This document shows, in pieces, positions 14,294 to 20,039 of a stretch of 24,081 nucleotides of DNA. Origin of the DNA: an uncultured Blautia sp. Its GTDB lineage: Bacteria; Bacillota; Clostridia; Lachnospirales; Lachnospiraceae. Made by a program: the position numbers and the translations under genes. Position 1 is the first letter of the stretch, and every line of letters begins with the position of its first letter. The notes beneath the pieces are model-generated. The model did not search any database. It had not been told where the DNA came from and saw nothing but the letters and a program-made list of their open reading frames with translations. Where the stretch lies: contig CAKROW010000042.1 in NCBI GenBank assembly GCA_934373235.1, positions 1 through 24,081 on the forward strand, read 5' to 3'.

Positions 14294-14899
14294 ATGGCGA
14301 GATCAAACAATCAGAAAGCAAAGATTTTGTACCTTGAAAAAATGATAAGAGCCACAAAAGAGACAGGGGCTGTTTCCATGCAGGAGATCCTTACTTCCTT
14401 ACAGGAAAAAGGAATAAGCGCAGAGAGAAAGAGTATTTACGATGATATGGAGGTGCTCCGCTCCTTTGGAATGGATATCCGGTACAAAAGGGAACGCCCG
14501 GGAGGATACTACCTTGCGGGAGACGATGAGCCCGGGGAGGACATGGCAGAGGCTCCTCTGACAGAAAAGAAGAGTTCCGGCGTGCAGCCGGAGAAGATTC
14601 CCGGAGCAGGTTATGAAGCTCTTGTGCAGTTTACAGGGGAAAGAAACAAAACCCGCATCAGACTTGTATACACAGAAGGCAGAAAGGCAGAGATAAGCGG
14701 ATTTTTTGGGGAACACGGTGAATATAAAGAAAAAGAAAACGGAAGCTTTACCGTGACAGCAGAGCTTCCCGAGAACAGCAGGTTTTACGGATGGCTTGTT
14801 TCCATGGGAAAGGACGTCCGTATCCTGAAACCCAAGAAATCAGCACAGGCATACAGAGACTATCTGAAGTCACTGGCAAAGGAATATAAGGGCATATAA
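14294..14899 (+). CDS. HTH transcriptional regulator with WCX-like C-terminal domain
   Basis: Predicted DNA-binding regulator of 201 residues. Residues about 10-72 form a DeoR/HTH_11-like winged helix with YLEKMIRATKETGAVSMQEI and RKSIYDDMEVLRSFGMDI. After an acidic linker (75-100), residues 105-197 resemble the C-terminal WCX extension of WYL-domain regulators. That region includes FTVTAELPENSRFYGWLVSM and VRILKPKKSAQAYRDYLKSL. The central WYL motif itself is not visible, so this is a reduced architecture. AGGGG lies upstream of the ATG. The next gene, a sugar-binding lipoprotein, begins 15 nt downstream, so the two are very likely co-transcribed and may be functionally linked. The ligand is unknown. 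Confidence 0.72.
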   Translation: MARSNNQKAKILYLEKMIRATKETGAVSMQEILTSLQEKGISAERKSIYDDMEVLRSFGMDIRYKRERPGGYYLAGDDEPGEDMAEAPLTEKKSSGVQPEKIPGAGYEALVQFTGERNKTRIRLVYTEGRKAEISGFFGEHGEYKEKENGSFTVTAELPENSRFYGWLVSMGKDVRILKPKKSAQAYRDYLKSLAKEYKGI

Positions 14900-14914
14900 G
14901 AGAGGTTTATCATT

Positions 14915-16366
14915 ATGAAAAAAAAGACGGCAATGTTGTTGGCAGGAGCCATGATGATCACAGCAGTTCTTACGGGATGCGGTAAGAATGAGGAAGCGAC
15001 AACGGCAGCCAGCGAGAGCACCAAGCCGGAGGAAGATTCAGAGGGAAAAGCCAAAAACAGTGATGAGGCTGAGGAAAAAGAAAAAGAAGAGCTTAAACAG
15101 GAACCGGAAAAGGCAGTGGGGATCCTTCTGCCATCTGATGAGCAGGATGAGAGATGGTCTGTAGACGGAAGAACTATGGCAGAGGCTGTGGAGACAGCAG
15201 GGTATGCCCCTGAGGTATGTTATGCAGGAGAGGATTCTGATACCCAGGTATCCCAGATAAAAGAGCTTCTGGGAAATGAGAAGCTGTCAGCGCTGATCAT
15301 TGCGCCTGTGGATCCTTACGGACTTACAGATACCCTGGCAGAGATCAAAGATATGGATACCCAGATTCCGGTATTCTCCTATGACAGTCTGATCATGGAC
15401 TCAGATATGGTGTCCTACTATGCTACATTTGACACCAGAAAAGCAGGAAATATGGTGGCGGAGTCCATCATCAAGGACGAAGAACTTGATAAAGCAAGGG
15501 AAAACAAAAGCAGCCGGACTATTGAATTTCTTATGGGTTCCCCGGATGATCTGTCGGCACTGTTTTTTTACAATGGTGTGATGGAAAAGCTGCAGGAGTA
15601 TTTTGATGACGGCACTCTTGTGTGTACATCCCAGAAAACTGCCTTTGATGATACGGCTGTGATGGATAAAAGCCGGACACTGGCAAAAGAGAAGCTGCAG
15701 GAGATCTTAAGCGACAGTTACAAGGCTGGAGGACCGGATATCATCTGTACAGGTGATGACGATCTGGCACTGGCAGCAGTGGATGTCCTGGAAGAAAACC
15801 GGGAGGATACAGACGGCAGCACATGGCCGATGATCACCGGGATCGGCTGCAGCCAGGATTCGGTGAAGGCGATCATCCAGGGAAAGATAACATCCAGCCT
15901 GTTCTTTGACAACCGCCAGCTTGCCAAAGACTGTGTGGCTATGGTGGATACTTATCTGAAGGGTGAGGATGAGGTTGAGGTGACTGATTATGAGCAGTAT
16001 GATAACGGCATCAAGATCATTGCCACCTACACAAGTGATATCCAGCTTATAAACAGTGATAATTACCAGATGCTGGTAGATGACGGATATTATACTGAAG
16101 AGGAGCTCACACCGGAGGTGACACCTACAGCAATCCCCACATCTACACCGGAGGTGACACCTACAGCGATCCCCACATCTACACCGGAAGCAGAGCCCAC
16201 TGTGACACCGGAGGCAGACAAGACATCCACACCGGTGCCAGGGACAGAGGACAGAAACGTGACCCCAACAGTGACTCCGGAAGAGGCTGGAGAAGAGCCG
16301 GTATCAACTGTCACACCAACTGTCACCCCGGAGGAGGAAGAACGTATTACCCTTACTGCAGGCTGA
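14915..16366 (+). CDS. ChvE-like sugar-binding lipoprotein, orphan
   Basis: Extracellular lipoprotein of 483 residues. The lipobox LTGC places the lipidated cysteine at C22. Residues about 25-65 are an acidic Glu/Lys/Ser linker. Residues about 66-390 form a type I periplasmic-binding fold closest to ChvE/xylose-binding proteins, with ERWSVDGRTM, DTQVSQIKELL, LIIAPVDPYG, FSYDSLIMDSDMVSYYATFD and MGSPDDLSALFFYNGVMEKL. The tail from about 395 is Thr/Pro/Glu-rich, with TPEVTPTAIPTS repeats. No permease or ATPase gene lies next to it, so it may serve as a sensor or use a distant transporter. Both the acidic N-terminal and Thr/Pro C-terminal extensions are unusual for a simple binding protein and suggest a cell-wall-spanning stalk. 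It is co-transcribed with the regulator upstream. Confidence 0.82.
   Translation: MKKKTAMLLAGAMMITAVLTGCGKNEEATTAASESTKPEEDSEGKAKNSDEAEEKEKEELKQEPEKAVGILLPSDEQDERWSVDGRTMAEAVETAGYAPEVCYAGEDSDTQVSQIKELLGNEKLSALIIAPVDPYGLTDTLAEIKDMDTQIPVFSYDSLIMDSDMVSYYATFDTRKAGNMVAESIIKDEELDKARENKSSRTIEFLMGSPDDLSALFFYNGVMEKLQEYFDDGTLVCTSQKTAFDDTAVMDKSRTLAKEKLQEILSDSYKAGGPDIICTGDDDLALAAVDVLEENREDTDGSTWPMITGIGCSQDSVKAIIQGKITSSLFFDNRQLAKDCVAMVDTYLKGEDEVEVTDYEQYDNGIKIIATYTSDIQLINSDNYQMLVDDGYYTEEELTPEVTPTAIPTSTPEVTPTAIPTSTPEAEPTVTPEADKTSTPVPGTEDRNVTPTVTPEEAGEEPVSTVTPTVTPEEEERITLTAG
16109..16180 (+). repeat. 36-nt tandem repeat in the lipoprotein tail
   Basis: Two 36-nt units (16109-16144 and 16145-16180) differ at a single position and encode TPEVTPTAIPTS. 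A partial third copy follows. Near identity at DNA level suggests recent duplication and potential length variation. Confidence 0.85.
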
Positions 16367-16422
16367 TGGATCCGGGAAAGAACGGAAACTGTCAGAAGCA
16401 GAATGAGCGATATGAACGCATA

Positions 16423-16467
16423 AAAAAATCAGGTATTGTATCATGGGGATACAGTACCTGATTTTTT
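16423..16467. terminator. Long bidirectional terminator between the lipoprotein gene and xpt
   Basis: A 20-bp stem (16423-16442 with 16448-16467) has one T-G wobble and a 5-nt loop. It begins with A and ends with T runs, so it works in both directions and can end both convergent transcripts. Confidence 0.88.
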
Positions 16468-16468
16468 A

Positions 16469-16507
16469 TATCACCGGAAATCATTCCGTGATGTTCCAAT
16501 AACATAA
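16469..16507 (+). repeat. Terminator-linked palindromic repeat, copy 2
   Basis: Diverged copy of the 39-nt element. The core stem is ATCAT-TCC-GTGAT instead of ATTAC-TCC-GTAAT, with GGAA and TTCC outside. The T-to-C and A-to-G changes face each other, so pairing is kept. It starts one base after the end of the terminator stem. Confidence 0.65.
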
Positions 16508-16518
16508 ATGCCATTTTG

Positions 16519-16549
16519 ACAGGAAAGCTTCCTGTTCTTTCTTTTTATT
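16519..16549 (+). terminator. Short second hairpin with T-rich tail
   Basis: ACAGGAA (16519-16525) pairs with TTCCTGT (16529-16535) around AGC. TCTTTCTTTTTATT follows on the plus strand. It may be a back-up terminator for read-through toward xpt, but the T-tract is interrupted. Confidence 0.35.
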
Positions 16550-17117
16550 CGCGGAAAATAAGGGAATCGTCTGTCATGGATTCGATGATGGCAAGAGACT
16601 CCAGGTTGATACCCATATCGCGGATCTTCTGTCCGCCGCTCTGGAAACCTTTCTCAATGACGATACCGGCACCTTCCAGGGTTGCACCGGATTTGTTGAC
16701 AATATCAATAAGACCCAGAAGTGCACAGCCATTGGCAAGGAAATCATCGATCAGAAGTACGTGATCCTCCGGTCCGAGGAACTTCTTGGAAAGGATCACA
16801 TCGTAAACCTTCTTATGTGTAAAAGATTCCACTTTGGTAGTGTACATTTCTCCGTCCAGATTTACACTCTGTGATTTCTTTGCAAAAACAACAGGTACAT
16901 TGAAATACTGAGCTGCTATACAGGCGATTCCGATACCGGAAGCCTCAATAGTCAGGATCTTGGTGATTGGACAGTCAGAAAAACGTCTCTTGAACTCTTT
17001 ACCAATCTCATTGATAAGATCGATATCCATCTGGTGGTTCAAAAAACTGTCCACTTTTAAAATATTACCTGGTTTGATCACACCGTCTTTCAGGATTCGG
17101 TCTTTTAAAAGCTTCAT
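16545..17117 (-). CDS. xpt: Xanthine phosphoribosyltransferase
   Basis: Purine salvage enzyme converting xanthine and PRPP to XMP. The 190 residues match Xpt length. The PRPP-binding loop VLLIDDFLANGCA is at about 120-132, and the N-terminal MKLLKDRILKDGVIKPGNIL and FLNHQMD segments are typical. The frame is open further upstream, but ATG 17117 is chosen because AAAGGAG lies just before it and it gives the conserved N-terminus. In many Firmicutes xpt has a guanine riboswitch; I do not see the conserved riboswitch core in the short leader here. It is the only other purine gene in the window besides purL. Confidence 0.93.
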   Translation of the reverse strand: MKLLKDRILKDGVIKPGNILKVDSFLNHQMDIDLINEIGKEFKRRFSDCPITKILTIEASGIGIACIAAQYFNVPVVFAKKSQSVNLDGEMYTTKVESFTHKKVYDVILSKKFLGPEDHVLLIDDFLANGCALLGLIDIVNKSGATLEGAGIVIEKGFQSGGQKIRDMGINLESLAIIESMTDDSLIFRE

Positions 17118-17160
17118 GTTTTCTCTCCTTTGGTAGTCTGTATAAAAGAATTTAATATGT

Positions 17161-17189
17161 ATGATACGACAATATTCCGGTAAGTGCAA
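17161..17189 (-). promoter_or_regulatory. Promoter for xpt
   Basis: On the minus strand, TTGCAC (17189-17184) and TATCAT (17166-17161) are 17 bp apart. The leader to the start codon is about 35-40 nt, too short for a purine riboswitch. The -35 box lies only 6 bp from the -35 box of the opposite promoter. Confidence 0.5.
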
Positions 17190-17195
17190 TTATTT

Positions 17196-17224
17196 TTGAC
17201 AAAAAAACATAAAATAATTATAAT
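17196..17224 (+). promoter_or_regulatory. Perfect consensus promoter for the small protein-csoR-mrp group
   Basis: TTGACA (17196-17201), 17 bp, TATAAT (17219-17224). Both hexamers and the spacing match the sigma-70/sigmaA consensus exactly, so basal activity should be strong unless repressed. Confidence 0.8.
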
Positions 17225-17275
17225 AGAGGGACAGCAGTAAAATAAATGCTGGCGTCAGGAAAGGACAGAAGACTT

Positions 17276-17503
17276 TTGAAAGAATACGAGATAATCTGGG
17301 AAATCTTTAATAAATGTCCGCGGAATCAGATGCGGGATGTATTTGTGGAAGAAGCTGCGGTAGAGGATCCGGAGGAATATATAAAGAAAAAGTTCCAGGG
17401 CAGGGATGTATCCTATGAGAAGACAGTTCTTGAGGATGGAACCATTGTGTTTGATATCCAGACATCCATGATCAGACAGAGGTGTTCTTTTACAGAAATC
17501 TGA
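17276..17503 (+). CDS. Small hypothetical protein
   Basis: I do not recognise a characterised family. The 75-residue acidic cytoplasmic protein has no signal peptide or membrane segment. It contains EYEIIWEIFNKCPRNQM, an acidic centre, then KTVLEDGTIVFDIQTS, which looks like a beta hairpin. The start is uncertain. TTG 17276 has AGGAAAGGA (17257-17265) 10 nt upstream. ATG 17246 would give 85 residues, but its only candidate site, GAGGGA (17226-17231), would lie before the transcription start predicted from the -10 box at 17219-17224. TTG is therefore preferred. The gene is first behind a consensus promoter and 46 nt before the CsoR-like gene, so co-transcription is likely. Confidence 0.6.
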   Translation: MKEYEIIWEIFNKCPRNQMRDVFVEEAAVEDPEEYIKKKFQGRDVSYEKTVLEDGTIVFDIQTSMIRQRCSFTEI

Positions 17504-17549
17504 AACTGCCTGGAGAAGCAAAGCTCAGAAATCCGGGAGGGAGATACAC

Positions 17550-17906
17550 ATGAGTGAAACAAAGGAAACCCATGTGCATATCCTTGAGGACGGCACTGTC
17601 CTTGAGCATACGCACGGCCATGGGAGCTCTCACGGCCATACACACAGCCATGCACAGACAAAGGCTGTACTGAACCGTCTTTCCAGAGCCATCGGACATA
17701 TGGAATCCATCAAACGCATGGTGGAGGACGGACGTGACTGCAGTGAGGTGCTGATCCAGCTTTCCGCAGTAAAATCCGCCATCAATAATACAGGTAAGAT
17801 CATTCTTCAGGATCATATCGAGCACTGTATTGTGGATGCTGTGGAACATGGTGACAGAGATGCCATCAAAGAGCTGGAAAAGGCGATTGACAGATTTATG
17901 AAGTAA
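17550..17906 (+). CDS. CsoR/RcnR (DUF156) family metal-sensing repressor, His-rich
   Basis: Predicted all-helical tetrameric repressor of 118 residues. The DUF156 core runs from about residue 37 (KAVLNRLSRAIGHMESIKRM). C64, H89 and C93 have the same spacing (25 and 4) as the Cys-His-Cys Cu(I) ligands of CsoR, which favours copper-type sensing or thiol chemistry over the RcnR ligand set. Residues 8-34 add nine histidines (HVH, then HTHGHGSSHGHTHSH), an extension absent from the classic CsoR, which may buffer or bind Ni, Co, Zn or Cu. No metal efflux gene is next to it. A strong GGGAGGGAG site precedes the ATG. mrp follows after 77 nt, which contain a GAGA-capped GCGGA/TCCGC hairpin (17913-17926). 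Confidence 0.82.
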   Translation: MSETKETHVHILEDGTVLEHTHGHGSSHGHTHSHAQTKAVLNRLSRAIGHMESIKRMVEDGRDCSEVLIQLSAVKSAINNTGKIILQDHIEHCIVDAVEHGDRDAIKELEKAIDRFMK

Positions 17907-17983
17907 CAGGCCGCGGAGAGATCCGCAGGCAGCAGTATACAGTTATATGACTGTAAATATCAATGAAATGAGAGGAAATCAAA

Positions 17984-18811
17984 ATGGCAAAAGAATGTAA
18001 TAATTCATCCTGCGACAAATCAAGCTGCGAAGGATGCGGACAGAAGAAACCACAGAGCCTTCAGGCAGAGCCGAATGTGTTTTCCGATGTAAAACATGTG
18101 ATCGGTGTAGTGAGCGGCAAGGGCGGTGTAGGCAAGTCCTTTGTAACAGGTTCCCTTGCCAACATGATGGCAGCCAAAGGTTACAAAGTTGGTATCATGG
18201 ATGCAGATATCACAGGTCCGTCCATCCCCAAGATGTATGGCATCAGAGGTAATGCGCAGGGCAATGACAATGGAATCTATCCACTTCCCACAGCCAACGG
18301 TATCGATGTTATGTCTGTAAACCTTCTTCTTCCAAATGAGGAGACTCCGGTGATCTGGAGAGGCCCGGTTCTTGCCAACATGGTTAAACAGTTCTGGTCA
18401 GATGTTGTATGGGGCGAGATCGACTATCTCTTTGTAGATATGCCGCCTGGAACCGGTGATGTACCGCTTACTGTATTCCAGTCACTTCCGGTAGAAGGTG
18501 TTGTGATCGTAACATCCCCCCAGGATCTGGTACGCATGATCGTGAAGAAAGCATACAACATGGCTGATATGATGAAAGTTCCGGTACTTGGTATTGTGGA
18601 GAATTACAGTTATGTGAAATGTCCGGACTGCGGAAAAGAGATGCATATTTTCGGTGAGAGCCATATTGATGAGATCGCGGCAGAGCTTAAAGTCCCGGTA
18701 CTCGGCAAGATGCCTATCGATCCTGCAATGGCAGAGCTTGCGGACAGCGGACTTTTCAGCAAGATCGATAATACCTATATCACAGCGGCAGCAGATGTAA
18801 TGCCAAAATAA
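17984..18811 (+). CDS. mrp: Mrp/NBP35-family iron-sulfur carrier ATPase
   Basis: Cytoplasmic P-loop ATPase of the Mrp/Nbp35/ApbC family, which binds and delivers Fe-S clusters. The 275 residues carry GKGGVGKS at 45-52, the DADITGPSIP segment at 73-82, DMPPGTGD at 152-159, and the conserved C213-x2-C216 that holds the bridging cluster between monomers. The N-terminus adds four cysteines, C5, C10, C15 and C18. This is similar in idea, but not in spacing, to the NBP35 N-terminal cluster site. A metal-responsive repressor directly upstream fits a shared role in metal handling, though this is inference. A terminator follows. Confidence 0.9.
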   Translation: MAKECNNSSCDKSSCEGCGQKKPQSLQAEPNVFSDVKHVIGVVSGKGGVGKSFVTGSLANMMAAKGYKVGIMDADITGPSIPKMYGIRGNAQGNDNGIYPLPTANGIDVMSVNLLLPNEETPVIWRGPVLANMVKQFWSDVVWGEIDYLFVDMPPGTGDVPLTVFQSLPVEGVVIVTSPQDLVRMIVKKAYNMADMMKVPVLGIVENYSYVKCPDCGKEMHIFGESHIDEIAAELKVPVLGKMPIDPAMAELADSGLFSKIDNTYITAAADVMPK

Positions 18812-18828
18812 AAATCCTGAAATAACAG

Positions 18829-18868
18829 ACGGGAAGAGCTTATGTTATCCGACTCTTCCCGTATTTTT
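18829..18868 (+). terminator. Intrinsic terminator after mrp
   Basis: ACGGGAAGAG (18829-18838) pairs perfectly with CTCTTCCCGT (18853-18862), followed by ATTTTTG. A third palindromic repeat starts two bases later. Confidence 0.85.
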
Positions 18869-18869
18869 G

Positions 18870-18908
18870 TGTCATAAGAAATTACTCCGTAATGTTCCAA
18901 TGACATAA
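18870..18908 (+). repeat. Terminator-linked palindromic repeat, copy 3
   Basis: Most complete copy. The outer inverted repeat TGTCAT (18870-18875) and ATGACA (18900-18905) surrounds the core with ATTAC-TCC-GTAAT. It lies in the convergent gap between mrp and the LysR gene, directly after the T-tract. Confidence 0.7.
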
Positions 18909-18922
18909 AAAAGAATCCTGCG

Positions 18923-19807
18923 TTACCGAATCCGGTTGAAATACTGCAGAAAGCGTTCTGCTGCCTGGGAAAGGGGCAGGGAATCGTGGTGTGCGATCAC
19001 AGCCTTGCGCCCGGGCAGAGGGGTTTTCAGAGGCACAGGGACAAGCCTTGGCCTGTCTGTGAGCATGTAATCCGGAACACAGGCAACGCCCAGGCCAATC
19101 TTAGCCAGGTCCATAAGAAGCTCATTGCTGTTAAGCTCCACCTCGGGGAGAAGCTTAAGTCCCTGTGCGGCAAAAACCTGATGCAGGTATTCGCTGGTGG
19201 TGCTTTTGGGAGAAAGCATCAGGATGGGATAATCCAAAAGCTCCTCAAGGGAAAGAAAACGATGGGCTTCCATCGGGAAAAAGTCCGGATTTGCCACAAA
19301 GATATCACGGAATTCCAGCACAGTCTGGAGCCTGGCATGGGAATTAAGCCTTGAATTGGGGTAGTTGGAGATAATAAGTTCCGCCTGGCCGTTTTCAAGA
19401 AGTTCCGCACACCCGGTGGAGGTACTGTTTATAACCTTGATCCGCACATCCGGATAATCCTTGTGGAATTTGCGCAGGTACTGGATCAGAAAATACCTGC
19501 ACAGTGTGTCACTGGCAGCAATACGAAGCTGTCCGGTAAGGTTCCCCTCTCCGGAAAGAATCAGCTCACCCTCATTGAGCATGGAGATGGCGGGCTTAAC
19601 ATGCTGGAGAAGAAGCTCACCTTCCGGGGTGAGGACCACCCTCTTGGTACTTCGTATAAAAAGAGTGTGCCCCAGCTTTTTTTCAAGGTTTTTGACAGCC
19701 TGGCTTACTGCGGACTGGGAGATATAGAGCTGCCTGGAAGCCTCGGAGAAGCTTAAAGTGGTAGCTACATAATAAAATACTTTGTAGAGCTCAAGATTTA
19801 TATCCAT
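18923..19807 (-). CDS. LysR-family transcriptional regulator
   Basis: Full-length LysR-type regulator of 294 residues. The winged helix-turn-helix is at about residues 1-60 (FYYVATTLSFSEASRQLYIS, then QSAVSQAVKNLEKKLG). The linker helix follows, and the ligand-binding domain is at about 87-294. It has no features that identify the effector. Start ATG 19807 has AAAGGA about 11 nt upstream. It is transcribed away from purL, so the shared 232-bp gap is a likely control region. A dyad with T-N11-A geometry lies there at 19917-19933. It is convergent with mrp. Confidence 0.92.
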   Translation of the reverse strand: MDINLELYKVFYYVATTLSFSEASRQLYISQSAVSQAVKNLEKKLGHTLFIRSTKRVVLTPEGELLLQHVKPAISMLNEGELILSGEGNLTGQLRIAASDTLCRYFLIQYLRKFHKDYPDVRIKVINSTSTGCAELLENGQAELIISNYPNSRLNSHARLQTVLEFRDIFVANPDFFPMEAHRFLSLEELLDYPILMLSPKSTTSEYLHQVFAAQGLKLLPEVELNSNELLMDLAKIGLGVACVPDYMLTDRPRLVPVPLKTPLPGRKAVIAHHDSLPLSQAAERFLQYFNRIR

Positions 19808-19868
19808 AGATTATAAAATCCTTTCATAAATTAATCCGGATCATGGATGATGCAGCAGATCTTAAAAT

Positions 19869-19874
19869 ATTATA
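19869..19874 (-). promoter_or_regulatory. Possible -10 box for the LysR gene
   Basis: A perfect TATAAT reads on the minus strand about 62 bp before the LysR start codon. The matching -35 (TGGAAC at 17-bp spacing) is weak, which is common for genes needing an activator. Confidence 0.35.
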
Positions 19875-19916
19875 ACGTAAAGCGGTTCCATGTTCCACAA
19901 CAAATTTTTTTGTTTA

Positions 19917-19933
19917 CTTATAAATGATATAAG
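19917..19933. promoter_or_regulatory. Candidate LysR-type operator between lysR and purL
   Basis: CTTATA and TATAAG form a perfect 6-bp inverted repeat around AATGA. The inner T at 19919 and A at 19931 have the T-N11-A geometry typical of LysR binding boxes. It lies 10 bp upstream of the predicted purL -35 box. Confidence 0.4.
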
Positions 19934-19943
19934 ATACATTAAT

Positions 19944-19972
19944 TTTACTAATGATTTTTCCTGTGATACTAT
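19944..19972 (+). promoter_or_regulatory. Possible purL promoter
   Basis: TTTACT (19944-19949) and TACTAT (19967-19972) are 17 bp apart, leaving a leader of about 60 nt before the purL ATG. I see no purine riboswitch in that leader. Confidence 0.4.
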
Positions 19973-20039
19973 AAGCACAGGATAAGAGAAGGATATTATA
20001 TCCGGCGACTACAAATGGAAACAGAGAAAGGAGCCTTCT

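Noticed and set aside
16090..16326. Minus-strand Val/Gly/Thr-repeat ORF opposite the lipoprotein tail
   Set aside because: It is a reverse reading of the 36-nt tandem repeats and Thr/Pro codons, with no start signal.
17118..17195. Guanine riboswitch upstream of xpt
   Set aside because: The leader after the predicted promoter is only about 35-40 nt and lacks the conserved purine-aptamer junction.
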